NCBI GenBank assembly: GCA_036852015.1
Contig: JAANDG010000461.1
Location: 54,381-118,380 of the forward strand
Length of the DNA: 64,000 nt
Direction of reading: 5' to 3'
Origin: Pelodera strongyloides
Taxonomy: Eukaryota; Nematoda; Chromadorea; Rhabditida; Rhabditidae
Part shown: in pieces, positions 12,301 to 22,980 of the stretch
How the letters are laid out: each line of letters opens with the position of its first letter
Numbering within the stretch: position 1 is the first letter of the stretch
Notes under the pieces: model-generated
Seen by the model: the letters and a program-made list of their open reading frames with translations, nothing else
What the model was told of the DNA's origin: nothing
The model's database searches: none
Program-made: the position numbers and the translations under genes

Positions 12301-13473
12301 TAGCATAAATACACAAGAGTCCACTATGCGTTTCGAAAACGGCCGGTATTTCGCTTTACATTTTATACCTTTATTTATTTTATCCGTTCTTTTATCTATC
12401 CGTTAGATGTAATACCCCACGAGCCTATAAACCATTTCAACTTCAACCCACAAATTTTACAACAAATAAAAGCCTATTTCAAATTCTAGAGTTTCGCGCG
12501 CTTTTCTCTATCTACATAAGCTGTCGTTTTCAATTACGTGCGCGTTGTCTGGACACGCCTAACAATGTTTTAAAACTAGAACCCCCGTGTATCTTTACGT
12601 CTAAAAGAGAGCTGAAGAGAAATATTGTGGTTATTTCAAAAGGCATAAAATTAGAACTATAGAATAAGATGATAATACAGTAACTAATAATACAGTAAAA
12701 ATACATGTACTAGGTAGTTATTAATTGCACATTGAGAAAAAAATAACACGTGAAAAAGTCTAGTGAAATACGGGTTCTCTTTGTAGATATATATAATCTA
12801 ATAATAGATACATCTCCAGGCATGTCTTACGGCCATCACTCTATGTGTTATGTTGGCAAGTTTTCATATTTTCGTAAACTTCGCTCAAAATGACTTGGAA
12901 ACTTTTGCTACGACCAGTTTTGCGTGGGCCCTCGCTCACACGGTTGATGGGTAAGTTATTTTTTTTTATCTTACACGGCGCGCCTCGTCGCCGTTGTTGC
13001 TCACAAAGGCTTAGGCTTAGTTAGGCTTAGGCTTAGGCTTAGGCTTAGCATTGAGTGCACCGCTCAGTTTTGGCTACGAAATGTGCACTCTCACACAGAC
13101 TGTGGTGGACGGATTTGTATATAGTTTCTTTTCGATTACAGACACTTTGAAGTATGCGCAATCAGGTACTATAGGTATGAGATATGACCCATATATGTGC
13201 CCGCCCTGTCCCAATTTAGGCGCTCTCACGTGGCGCGCGTCTGGCACTGTTTTGGCTAACAATTGTGAGCGCCGCTCAAAATTGGCGACCATTGATGAAC
13301 TTGAGCGCCTCAGCTATATGTTACTGCAAGCCTGTCAGAATCGTGGAGACTTATGCAGATGTATATTTGCGCTAAAAAAATTAAAATAGCTTGTTCTTGT
13401 TTATTTCAGTATTCTTATTGTATTTTTCAATTCGGAATTTCGGAGGTTGCTGTGGAAGCCGAGTTCATGGTAA
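9398..13473 (+). CDS. Serpentine receptor class x (Srx) chemoreceptor, 333 aa, 8 exons
   Basis: Exons: 9398-9508, 9858-10018, 10510-10606, 10782-10908, 11215-11450, 12013-12087, 12820-12950, 13410-13473; all junctions keep frame. Predicted product is a seven-transmembrane receptor of the nematode Srx family, presumably a chemosensory receptor in the membrane of sensory neurons. Family marks seen: Asn-glycosylation sites in the N-terminus (NAT, NDS, NST); FRNAFGFLC in TM2; GQISLVLWFSTLYAHLLIAI then NRLCAI after TM3; CGDFVSFYLDF before TM5; FKRDLKFFIQ before TM6; a TM7 end reading GILIVFFNSEFRR. Length fits the family. Starts after a TTTCAG acceptor, suggesting trans-splicing. Exon 4/5 joining is the least certain: the donor GGAG|GTGTGG is weak. 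Introns 1, 4 and 6 contain type A MITEs and intron 7 holds TTAGGC repeats. No stop or frameshift, so it appears functional. Confidence 0.93.
9586..9652. mobile_element. Type A MITE, internal deletion derivative
   Basis: Both ends are kept (AAGGCGAAATACC ... AACCGGCCGGCATTTCGCTTTAAG) but the centre is lost, leaving 67 bp. Lies in srx intron 1. Confidence 0.75.
10035..10215. repeat. Dispersed repeat shared with 6720-6850 and 19480-19635
   Basis: Shares TGTCAATACTTCCG..., a TTATTATGAAAAGTAGAAAA-type stretch, AAATACGGTAAATTTTCAC and TTAGAAACCCC with the two other blocks, in the same orientation. Lies in srx intron 2, starting about 20 bases after the exon 2 donor. Confidence 0.6.
10314..10500. 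repeat. (AT)n, (ATTT)n and ATGAAATGAT short tandem repeats
   Basis: TATATATA run at 10314-10352, TTTATTTATTTATTTATT at 10399-10420, and repeated GAAATGA units at 10445-10490, all within srx intron 2 just before exon 3. Confidence 0.85.
10955..11137. mobile_element. Hairpin MITE, type A, in srx intron 4
   Basis: TTAAAGCGAATTAGCGGCCG left; AATCCGGCCTATATTTCGCTTT right. Core TCGTGGACAACTGCATTC present. Confidence 0.8.
12188..12358. mobile_element. Hairpin MITE, type A, in srx intron 6
   Basis: AAGCAAAATACCGGCCGG left; AAACGGCCGGTATTTCGCTTTA right; AT-rich centre ATGCAAATGAACATAAATTG. Confidence 0.85.
13010..13048 (+). repeat. Interstitial telomere-type repeat (TTAGGC)n in srx intron 7
   Basis: About six TTAGGC units with one irregular unit (TTAG-TTAGGC). 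TTAGGC is the nematode telomere hexamer. Confidence 0.95.
13050..13400. other. Rest of srx intron 7; open + frame without support
   Basis: A 112-codon + strand frame spans much of this intron. It contains GC-rich repeat-like blocks (GCGCTCACGTGGCGCGCG, AATTGTGAGCGCCGCTCAA). It lies between two firmly matched receptor exons, so I read it as repeat sequence. Confidence 0.4.
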
Positions 13474-13507
13474 GTCATAGATAATCTTCAGAGAATTGCA
13501 TCAAAGG

Positions 13508-13541
13508 GCTTAGGCTTAGGCTTAGGCTTAGGCTTAGGCTG
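13508..13541 (+). repeat. Interstitial telomere-type repeat (TTAGGC)n
   Basis: About five and a half perfect TTAGGC units in the srx 3' flank, same orientation as the intron 7 run. Confidence 0.95.
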
Positions 13542-13879
13542 TTCCTATGTACACATTTTATTCCTTCGGTATTAAAGATTATTTCAGGCTGTTCTCGAGC
13601 ACACATTCCAATACAAGATTTGTAATTGACAAAACAACTACCGTAACTAGAAGTCCGGCGACAAATTTGCGGCGACACATTGTGCAGCCACAGAACAGAA
13701 CTACTGTATTTTAAATAAAATAAAAAGTATTTTTATTCTATTATTTTTATTGCAATTGTGTGTATTATAAGCTTACATCTTTGTGAGATATAACGCAAAG
13801 CTGATTGGCCAATCAAGACGCGTTTAGCCAAGAAACGTAGATTTATTATTTATTTTTTTTGATTTTGACAGTTTTTTTT

Positions 13880-14112
13880 GAGAGCACAACGTTTTACAAC
13901 GGGAAACTCCGCGCCATCCATCGTGTGTACAAAAGCTGTTTGCGCCACAGGGTCGCGGCGCACCACCTCTAGGGTGCGCGGCGGGGGCGCCAGGCGTGCG
14001 CTAACACCATATGGCGCACCCGTGGCGCACGTGGCGCACTTGTTGCGCACCTGCCTCCCCTTCCCTACATGGTGCACTGCAGGTGCGCCAAATGACATAG
14101 AACACCTGTGGC
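13880..14112. repeat. GC-rich repeat rich in GGCGCAC/GTGCGCC
   Basis: Dense GTGGCGCAC, GCGCACC and GTGCGCC words, partly inverted relative to each other. Open frames on both strands come from this composition. Much higher GC than the surroundings. Confidence 0.5.
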
Positions 14113-14227
14113 GCAATTGAGAGAGATAGGAGCTATGCGAAGCTCTTCATTGTTTTTCGAAACAGAACCGACTATTAGTAAAATCAATAATTTATTCATT
14201 AATTATATACAACAAGTATCGATTGAT

Positions 14228-17200
14228 TTAATTGCGAACGTTTCCTCCGACGATGATCTTGCCCTTCTCCATAAGGGGAGCGAGAGCGATGTTGACACCC
14301 GACGCCTGGTAGACGTCTCTGGAAAGGTGGAATATCGATTAGTATGGATGATTATTAATTAATGTAATCTAGAATTAATATTGCTGCTTATTAGGATTAA
14401 TGATGTCGTTTCGATACTTGTTCTCTCAAATTAAATAATATTGAGTAATGTTGTCTTCGCTCGTTTTACCGGACAACTACGTTTATTACATGCGAATTGC
14501 ATCTCGAATTGAATTTTTTCGCAGAAATTTGCATGTAATGCATTGTAGTTTTTCAGTATTCTCTTCACCAGCCACGTGTTATACCGCTTTAAGTTATTTT
14601 GTAATTACAATACCTGTTAACGGCAATTCCGCAGACAGATTCGGCCTGGGCGAACTGCTTGACGGCGGGCTGGGTCCAGCATCCGAAGGCACGGAAGTCG
14701 GTGAAGTTAGGAACGGTCTCACCGCTAGGTCCGTTACCGACAACGTTCCAGTACCTGAAATGAGATATTGATTTGAAAACTTTTTGTTTCAAATTTTCCA
14801 TTCTCCCGCCATTTTGAATATTGCGCGATTTTCAGCAATATTTGACAAACTTGAATTTTAGCATAATGAGAGCAAAGAGATCATCTGCTTTGTGCGCCCA
14901 ATCAATTTGTTCATGTTTCTTGAAAATTGAAACTGGTCTCTTTATCACGAATCAGACTTTGGAGCAAAATAAACTCATATCTCTTTTAGTTTTACGGCTT
15001 TTCGTTTCCTATTTTCATATCTTAAAATTCAGATGCAGCGATAAAAAATATGCCAGCAATAAGTCGAAAACGCCCCGTTCATAAAATATCAGACTTCTAG
15101 AACAAAACGGCGAAACAAAAAGATTGGAAAATTAAAGTGAAATAGCGGCCGGTTTTTGAAACACACCGAGTAGACCAGAATTCGAGTGCAGCTTATGCAA
15201 ATGAACATAAATTAGAATAAAAAATTGAACTAAATTCGAGTAAATTAGCATAAATACGTAAAAATTCAGTTGTCGACGATGCGTTTCAAACACCGGCCAG
15301 CATTTCTCTTTAAGTTTCTTGACAAGTTAGATTCATGGTTGGGAAACTATTTCTGGAGTATTTCAACAAGGCCACTCTCTAAAAATAGTCTCTATTTCTA
15401 AGCTGGCTACATACGACAATTTTACTTCTGTATTCTTGGGAGGGATATTGTCGGACCTTTAAAACAAATTACATTTTAAATTTCAAAATATTTACCAGAG
15501 TGGAATTCCGGTTCCAAGATTGTTCCATGCTCCAGTGATCTGGTTCCAGTCATAGACGTTGGTGTAGATTCCAGCGGTAATGCTGTATTGCTGGAAAATT
15601 TTAAACTTCTTACACTTTAAAGCGAATTACCGGCTGGTTTTTGAAACGTATCGTGGACAACTGAATTTTTATTTATGCAGAGTGGGGTCTAATTGGGGTC
15701 TAATTTTTATTCTAATTTACGGTCGTTTGCACGTAGACTGCGTAATAAGCTGGTGTACTCGATGTGTTTCAAAAAGCGGCCGGTATTTCGCTTTAATAAA
15801 CTCCGACATGTATTGGACTCGTGCAGAATCAGTCTCAGATAATAACACCGCTTCAAATTTGAGTTATCACTTCGAATTTATAGGAAAAATGGGAAAATGC
15901 CAACCAACCTTGAGTCTGTTGACGGCCTGGGAGATGAAGTTCTGGTTGGAGACTTGGCTGTTGGGCCAGTTGATAGGAGAAGTAACCTAAATAAATATAG
16001 AATAAATTATTAAGTTTTGACTACATTCAATCAATACCCCAAGGTTTCTGGGGACATGTAAATATTCAACTCTGGGGCAATGTAGGCTGTGTTTTTTTAT
16101 ATTGTATCTATGAGGAAGGCAAAATTTGACTATCAAGTACAGAGGAAAAAGGCTTCTTTTTTTGGAAATAGCATATTGTGACCAAAAATAAAAATAGGCG
16201 AAAGATCCCATAGGACACTACACTGAGGAAACTTGGCCGTAGCGCGGCCTACACTGGGCCCGAAAAAGGTGGGCACCTACACCTCGCCTACACCTCGCCC
16301 ATAAAGGAGAAAGGCCGCCATTCCTGGGCCCGCCGGTTTTTTGTAGGCCGCGCACCGGCCAAAGTTTCGCGTTGTAGAGACGAACGATACTATGCACAAT
16401 CGTTTAGGAGGAATACGATATTAGTGATACTCACCTGAATCCAGACTTGTCTAACGGTGACTCCGGCTCCGGTAAGCCCCTGGTAGAGCTCATCGACCTG
16501 TTGGGCGGCAGTCTTAGCAGAGGCAGGCTGGGGCGTCATGAACACCTCGATACCGAGACCGGCTGAATGGATAATTGCTAAGAGATTAGGCATTTATGCT
16601 TATGTTTAGAGTTTAGGAAAGGTCGCGTTTAGTCAGCCGGTTCTCAACTGGTAACTTCACAAAAAGCTGCGAAAAAGATACTTGCTTGTGCTGCTTTTAT
16701 AAATATTAGCCGATGAACATACTGTCAAGGTTCGTAGTTTGGTGAAAGGATGTTTTCTGAACCCTTTTTTGGTAATTACTTACGTTGCTAACAATAGCCC
16801 GTATTCTCGCATAACTGGTAGGCTCCCAATTGGGAATGACTCACAAAACACCTATTCTCATGCGTCTACCACTGGTAGGCCGTTTCCATTTCCAATCTGG
16901 TAGACCTACCAGAGGAGATTGGGAAATGCCTACCAAAAAAAATATGTATGCCAATTCTATGAATATAAGTTAGTATTATATTATATTCTTACCCTTGTAT
17001 GCGTTCTGCACGTTAAGTCCACCATTAGGATCATAAGAACCACTTCCGTCAGGTTTGTAGGCTCTGATGAAAGCTACGGAGTATCCCTGTCCACGAATGC
17101 ATTGGAAAGTAGACTGCGAGACTGAGGTCGACACATCAACGGCATAAGAGAACGACTGTAAATGAACATTTTTAAAGCGGTGTGCTACGTGGTTTGTGAA

Positions 17201-17931
17201 GAGTCTCTGTGCAGATGCCAATGATACGTTTCACAAGCATACCACATGTCATAACGACAAATTGGGAAACTCATTGAATTAATACACTAACAATGAAAGT
17301 AATAAAAATGACTTAACATATACATATACACAATTAACTTAATCAATAATTACTTATCTTATTATATAAAGGAGAAGAGTTTGTCACGGGTTTGTTTTTA
17401 TGTGCACAACGAAAGCTGCTCATAAAGAAAATTCTTCCATCGAAAGAGCATACAAAATCTTTGCCGCTGGCTGGATTCGAACCCACAGCAGCACACAATC
17501 TCTCGCTTCACAGTCCAACGCTCTACCTGCTGAGCTATGCTAGCTTATCACAAGTATAATCCTCTGCCCTACATACAGCACCTTCAATAGCAAATTTGCA
17601 TGGTAGTCTTAGTCGAGTGGTGATCCAAACTGATTATTATACGTTTCCACAATCATAGACGTGTGAATGTGTGGGAGGAGAAAGAGACGAGAGTTAACTT
17701 TTTAAATTGCAGCAATCCTTTTTTTAAATAGGGAAACAATCGGCCGAAGGCCGATTCCTCCAGTCGGAGAAGAGCCCGTAGGGCTCTTCGAACGGCTGGT
17801 AACTAATATATTAGGGAATAAAACAATAAACGCACCGCGTCCTTGCTAACAGGGGGGATCTCCTGTTTGGTGATGAGCACAGGGTTGGCGACAGCCAGGC
17901 CCAGAAGGCATAACAGAACTAGGGAGGACAT
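14228..17931 (-). CDS. GH25-type lysozyme (invertebrate 'lys' family), secreted, 263 aa, 7 exons
   Basis: Exons, 5' to 3': 17931-17836, 17155-16993, 16562-16435, 15986-15909, 15590-15496, 14754-14614, 14318-14228; all in phase. Predicted role: secreted lysozyme cleaving bacterial peptidoglycan, expected in the gut for digestion and innate defence. An N-terminal signal peptide (MSSLVLLCLLGLAVA) is followed by YAVDVSTSVS, whose Asp39 fits the GH25 catalytic Asp, then CIRGQGYSVAFIRAY, a GIEVFMTPQP segment, VWIQ|VTSPINWP, a GIYTNVYDWNQITG segment and a C-terminal GCWTQPAVKQ. Length is near that of C. elegans LYS proteins. The start is set by the signal peptide. The frame is intact. Intron 1 carries a Helitron-like element and introns 4 and 5 each a type A MITE. 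Paralogue identity (which lys gene) cannot be decided by eye. Confidence 0.93.
15132..15312. mobile_element. Hairpin MITE, type A, in lysozyme intron 5
   Basis: TTAAAGTGAAATAGCGGCCG left; AACACCGGCCAGCATTTCTCTTTAA right. Full length, diverged arms. Confidence 0.8.
15617..15796. mobile_element. Hairpin MITE, type A, in lysozyme intron 4
   Basis: Starts TTAAAGCGAATTACCGGCTG 27 bases upstream of the exon 5 acceptor (in gene orientation) and ends GCGGCCGGTATTTCGCTTTAA. Confidence 0.8.
16213..16376. repeat. GC-rich inverted-repeat element
   Basis: AACTTGGCCGTAGCGCGGCC ... GCGCACCGGCCAAAGTTTCG are inverted ends; inside is CTACACTGGGCCCGAAAAAG and CACCTCGCCCATAAA. The same words occur inverted at 27040-27118. 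Lies in lysozyme intron 3. Confidence 0.65.
17357..17799 (+). mobile_element. Helitron-like non-autonomous element carrying a tRNA-like sequence
   Basis: The 5' end is TCTTATTATATAAAGGAG after A. The 3' end is a strong hairpin (GAAGAGCCCGTAGGGCTCTTC) followed by GAACGGCTGG, then T. It also holds a CGGCCGAAGGCCG palindrome. These are Helitron termini (5' TC, 3' hairpin, CTRR, A/T target). The same architecture is at 56513-56919, with an antisense tRNA-like block in both. Inserted in lysozyme intron 1. No protein-coding part. Confidence 0.8.
17464..17543 (-). pseudogene. tRNA-like sequence inside the Helitron-like element
   Basis: On the minus strand: A-box TAGCTCAGCAGGTAGAGCG, which forms a good D-arm, anticodon loop CTGTGAA (position suggests GTG), and B-box GGGTTCGAATCC in a T-arm. 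The acceptor stem pairs poorly and the variable region is long, so it is unlikely to be a working tRNA gene. It could be a captured tRNA pseudogene or a SINE-type promoter. Confidence 0.6.
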
Positions 17932-18098
17932 TTTTGGGGGAGAGAGGGGACTCTGCTTCTACCCTCACCCTGGGGAGATTATATATTGGTGACAATTCAA
18001 CAGATAAGAGGTAAAGAGGGAGGGAGAGATAAGAAGGAGGGATCCACAACATCACTTTTTGATATGTGAAAAGTTGGGATGTGGACATTTTGATTGGC

Positions 18099-18100
<2 letters not shown>

Positions 18101-18164
<64 letters not shown>

Positions 18165-18190
18165 TAGGGGGGGGAGAGAGAGAGAGAGAT
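18101..18190. repeat. (GA)n microsatellite
   Basis: About 90 bases of nearly pure GA with a GTAGGGGGGG interruption; 170 bases upstream of the lysozyme start codon. Confidence 0.95.
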
Positions 18191-18837
18191 ATTACAAGGC
18201 TACAACTGTAAAGATCAAAGTTATTTGTTGTGGCAGGAGCATAGGTTATGTGCTTCTATGTATTACATCCTCAGAGGTTACTAACTCGACTAAAATGCGC
18301 TGATCATGGATTTGAAATTTGAGGGTCAGCCCAAGAAAAAAAAAGGTTATGCTACGTGCTGGTGAGGATAGTTGTCTCCAAAAACCACATCCAAAACTAA
18401 GCATTCTTTTTGAAAGTGGAAGGTTCCACAGGGACAGGTTTCAAGCGTCTTCACCCATAGGTATTCAGGCTATTAAAATCATTTTTTTCGGCTTCATAAA
18501 CTGAACAACATTGCAAATTATATTTTTCTATATGTGTATTCTGGTATCAGCTTAATAATAATCAGCCCAGAAAACTCGTTTTTTCCTTGTTTCCGGTTCG
18601 AAAATGGTGACAAAAAGCCCTACTGTGTTATCAACAAAGGGTATTATTACTTTAATCTCTCCGAGCAGTTTTGAAGGTCTGGAAGGCCTGAACAACCTAT
18701 AAAACTGAGAAAAAAAAGAATGAAATAAGTGTAGGCGTTTGGTTGGATAGTCATCATTTATGAAGAAATGATAGTCTTCACAGAGAATATTTTCCTTGGT
18801 CTTACTCACATACTCACAATTATGTTCCCTTGAACTG

Positions 18838-18980
18838 AGACCGCATTCACCAACATGCAAGGAGCCCTCCCTGGCCTCCCCAGGGAGCTAAAGAGTGCGT
18901 AGAGAGTGCGATATCAGAAGAGTTTCAGAGCACTCGAGAACCTAGGGAGGGTTCCCTGTGTGTTGGTGAATACGGCCTCT
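18838..18980. mobile_element. Short inverted-repeat element
   Basis: AGACCGCATTCACCAACA at the left is repeated inverted as TGTTGGTGAATACGGCCTCT at the right; AGGAGCCCTCCCT and AGGGAGGGTTCCCT pair inside. About 140 bp. Confidence 0.65.
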
Positions 18981-19479
18981 GTAGTTGCCATACACTAACA
19001 TCCTTTCGGGCCACACTGTGACTATGGTATCATACAATGTGAGGTACATTGTGATATTGTGATATCGCTTTTTTATCAATATTCGGACACTAAATCGCAG
19101 TTTTGAAGGACTGGAAATGCTGATGAACGTATAAGACTAACATGCCGTAGCCCTGGCCTGGCCTGGCCCTAGCCTGAAGACGTCGAGCAATTTGTCATCT
19201 GGAACTCGTCGCCTACTGCTCAGGACCTCTGCGGAAAATGTCATAAGTAAACATTGAAACTGTATTTTCACCCTTGGATAAAGGTGCACGCTCTTGAAGC
19301 GTAAAAGATTTATTTATTTATTTACATTCCCTAGGCGTTGTAGTTTGATCGACTCGAAGTAGCTTAGCGTGGGCGAGAGTTTCTTGGTGTAAGCTAAGTG
19401 GTATTGTACGTGGTTTTCAAATATATGATGCAAATCTCTATTCACATATACATATCGTATTCTATAATGGGGTTTCCAT

Positions 19480-19635
19480 GTATGCCAAAAACAACTGTGC
19501 GTTCCCTTCCATGTATAGAAAAATTCACCGTATTTTCCCTGAATTGAATATTTGACATGAGAAATTAATACATGGGTCTCGCAAAGTCGTAAAATGCGGT
19601 AAATTTGTCCGGATACTTGGAAACCCCATAAAGGA
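19480..19635. repeat. Dispersed repeat shared with 6720-6850 and 10035-10215
   Basis: Third copy: AAATGCGGTAAATTTGTCCG, ACTTGGAAACCCC and the preceding AT-rich block align in the same orientation. Confidence 0.5.
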
Positions 19636-19864
19636 AAAGAGTTTGTACCGGACTCTGCAACGACGTCCACTAGCAAGTTTCAGACATTTTGTACAAGTAG
19701 TACAACCTTTCGAAACCAAAATAAGAGAAATCAGTTTTTTATAGAAAATGCGTTTCAGACGCTTCAAATAAGTATGCCCATTTTTCGTGAGTTTTGAAGT
19801 GTCGCCTGCGTAGTGTTTAAAATATTTATTAACACATTACATAAAGATTATAAAGATTATATTA

Positions 19865-20102
19865 TCTTATTATATAAAAGAGTAACTGTAGCCTAATTTG
19901 CATACCGATGTGCGTTACGAAATGCAAATTTCGTGTTCGGGTATAAAAAGAGTTTCGCAACTCAGTATCGAAGTATGCATATTCAATTGTTTCCTATTAT
20001 GTGAATTTCTTATGATACGTTTGAAGCTTTTTATATAAGTATGCCCATGCTAAACCAATCATATTTCCATGTAAGTCGCCTCAGGCGGCGTGAGCCGACT
20101 GG
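19865..20102 (+). mobile_element. Helitron-like non-autonomous element, short subfamily
   Basis: A|TCTTATTATATAAAAGAG at the 5' end; GTCGCCTCAGGCGGCGTGAG hairpin and CCGACTGG|T at the 3' end; 238 bp. The interior is nearly identical to the inverted copy at 3963-4206. Confidence 0.8.
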
Positions 20103-20341
20103 TATTATATATATGTATATTATAAACAAATTGTGTTCCGTTATGTGCCCTGCAGGATCCTCGAAATATGCATACAGTACAAGGAAATGCCGTTGTTCAA
20201 CATTCGGTTCGACACAACTTGTCATACGGTCATACAGCTCTTCCGCTGATGTGCGAATTTTTATCAATTAAAGTTGCAACCACAAATAAATTAAGTTTAT
20301 TACAAACGAAATGTGTTTTTTTTCCGTGCAATTTTTGACCT

Positions 20342-22696
20342 TTATTCACTTGTTTTCTCCTTGTCTGCAACGGTAGTTGCGGGTGCAGGCTTGCACAGCG
20401 AGTTCTTCTTGAAACTGAAACAAAATGCATACAGATATTTGTGGTCATTATCATATATCAAAAAAATCCAATAAAATCCAATAAGACTCATTTTGAAGAA
20501 ACCGGAAAAAATTTCATCCGTTATTTTGACATTGATGTGTATACATTCATATATCAAGAATTCAAAGTAGTCCAAATAAGCTAGCTCATAACCCACCCCA
20601 TAGAAACTAAAGCATGTGCAATTATATGGGTTCCCGTTTAATTAAATCATAGGGTTTCTAATATGGCTACCGGTGGTCGTCAACAAACGGCACGAGTAAT
20701 AAGCTCAATAGCGCTTCGCAGAACTTTGTCAGACTTTCAGGAATTGCAGCGCGACTGGTACTGGTAGCTATACTCTGGTCCGCAGGCGCGCAACGCGGAA
20801 ATGCGCAGCCGCGTCCGCGGGAAAAGATTGCAAATTTGAATTAAAAAGTAATCTCTTTTCCGCGGACGCGATTACGCATTTCCGCGCTGCGCGCCTGAGT
20901 ACGTGGTGGTCACTAGGTTCCCGTTTATAACTCGCAAAGCTTGTGTTGTGCATACAATATAATATATGGGAATACAGTTGTCCAGCACATGTTCCAGAAA
21001 ACGGAATACCGCTTTAAAAAATACCTCACCGAAAAGCCATCTGTATTTTCTTCGCAGCGTCGGCAACCTGCGGATCCGTGATGTCAATGTCAACCTAAAA
21101 AGGAAAACATTCGCCTTTTACTGTTAATTTTAATGGCACTGACTGCAAATCTTATCGTGCACCTATGGCATAGGCATAAGACGGTCGTTGTCGCAATCTC
21201 TTTTTCTATAAAGTGGCATAGCAGTCAGTTTTTGAACCATATACTAGAGAGTTGCATTCCCATATGCTGCATGGAAAGTTGATAATCAGAGTGAAAACCC
21301 GCGTAAACTATTGGATTACAGCCTCCAACTATGTTTCAAAAAAAGCTGTTATACCGCTTTAAACAAGGATAGACTCTAGTACACAAACATTATCCTATAT
21401 CACCTTGGTTTCCCGTTACCCGGAGAATATTTCTTTTTAAATTTTAAATGCACCTTGGCCTTTGCTAGTCTGCTTTTGCAAACTTTTGTGTGGACCCTGG
21501 GAAAAACATAGAAAGTTGCACGGAAAATATTTTTGTTTTAAACTTTCTTATTCAACAAAAAATGAAGATTGTTCAAAGTTTCAGCCAATTGATGTCATGG
21601 ACAAAATCAAGAAAGTGAAACACCGGAAATTTGCATTAAAAGTGGATTTTTTTATATTGGTTATTTCTTACTTAAATTATTATAATTTTCAATTTCATAT
21701 TTGGCAAGATTATCTCGCGGACGTAGGGAATTAATGAATTTTTCTTCTCTCAGATATCTACCTCTCTCTGTCTCTGTATCGTTCTCTCTATCTCTATTTT
21801 TCTTTCTTTCTCTGTTTCCTATGATATGTTCGTCTCTCTATATCTGTGTATCTATCTATAGCTTTCCCTCTCCATTTTTCTAGCTCTCTATATCTCTCGA
21901 TCACTCTAATACCCCTATCCCTACATAATATCTCTTAGCAAATAGTGAAATAGTAAAACATCCAAAGGGTTTGCAGGAATAATTTATTTCGTATTTGTTA
22001 TTGCGAACGCAGGAGTGTCCCTGTGAATAATGAATTTGCAAGATTTTAGAATTGATTATGAAAAAAAATATATATTGAACGTTCCTTATTGATTGTTAGT
22101 AAGATGGAAGGCTGAACTCGTGATGGAAAGATGATTTGGCGTAACCTAACCTAAGGTTTAATTACCTTCGAAGTTTTACGTATCCTAAGGTTTAATTGCC
22201 CTCTAATTGTAAATTGCTCATAGGATAATTACATGGTAGAAGCGTAGACGTTTGTAGTGAAGGGAAAATTGTTCGAAGTAACCAGCCATTAAATCCGTAA
22301 AATGGGTTCGGAATCCCAAATTACTTACTTATTCTGACAGGTGAGACCATAAATTACTCTCCAAAAATGTCATTTTAGGTTCGTCAACTTCAGAAGAGAA
22401 TTGGAATACAACATGTGATGATTGAGCATTTTTGGAGGTAAACTTTAAAGCGATATGACATGTGCTTTTGATGTTGTTGTTCAGATGCGTTGCCATCATG
22501 TACTCTATGCAAATTTTGTTCCATTCTGTGCTCCGGAATACCCAGAAGGCCACGGAAATTTGCAAATATGTGGAAATACAGTTGTTACATAACAGCATGC
22601 ATACCTGTAAGCGTAAGCTGCAATTTAAATCGTCCGTGTGTAAGTTCTGCTCTCTCGCTCTCTTTCTCTCTCTCTCCCTCTCTCTCTCTCTCTTTA

Positions 22697-22731
<35 letters not shown>

Positions 22732-22910
22732 TCAAAACGTATATATATACTTATAAGAAAAACTCTGAAATGGATCTGACACCTACTAGAATCGACTATC
22801 TTTAGCTTCTTCTCGAATTCCTATTCTATGTACGCATCAGAGCAATTTGCGAAGAGAAGAAAGTTGAAAATACGAAGGAAATTGGAAAAGAAAGGGGGTT
22901 TTAACGCATT

Positions 22911-22980
<70 letters not shown>

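Larger units (their letters stand above)
13474..14227. other. Convergent intergenic region between srx and the lysozyme gene
   Basis: Contains a second (TTAGGC)n run at 13508-13541, about 35 bases past the srx stop, a possible srx polyadenylation signal AATAAA near 13715, and a GC-rich block at 13880-14112 of repeated GTGGCGCAC and GTGCGC motifs. The lysozyme polyadenylation signal AATAAA (minus strand, 14191-14196) lies 32 bases beyond its stop. Confidence 0.6.
17932..20341. other. Region upstream of the lysozyme gene; microsatellite and repeats
   Basis: 17940-18060 is the presumed promoter (GA-rich, AT-rich near 17975). Then come a GA microsatellite, an inverted-repeat element (18838-18980), a dispersed repeat (19480-19635) and a Helitron-like element (19865-20102). 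An open minus frame at 18552-18860 has no splice or start support. Confidence 0.5.

Noticed and set aside
13051..13389. 112-codon open + frame as a separate gene
   Set aside because: Lies wholly within srx intron 7 between two matched exons and contains repeat-like GC-rich blocks.
17464..17543. A functional tRNA gene
   Set aside because: A and B boxes are good but the acceptor stem does not pair and the variable region is abnormal; it is inside a mobile element with a second copy at 56.6 kb.
18552..18860. 102-codon minus frame
   Set aside because: Its upstream end runs into an inverted-repeat element, and a GAGCAGTTTTGAAGG-like word recurs at 19100; more likely repeat.
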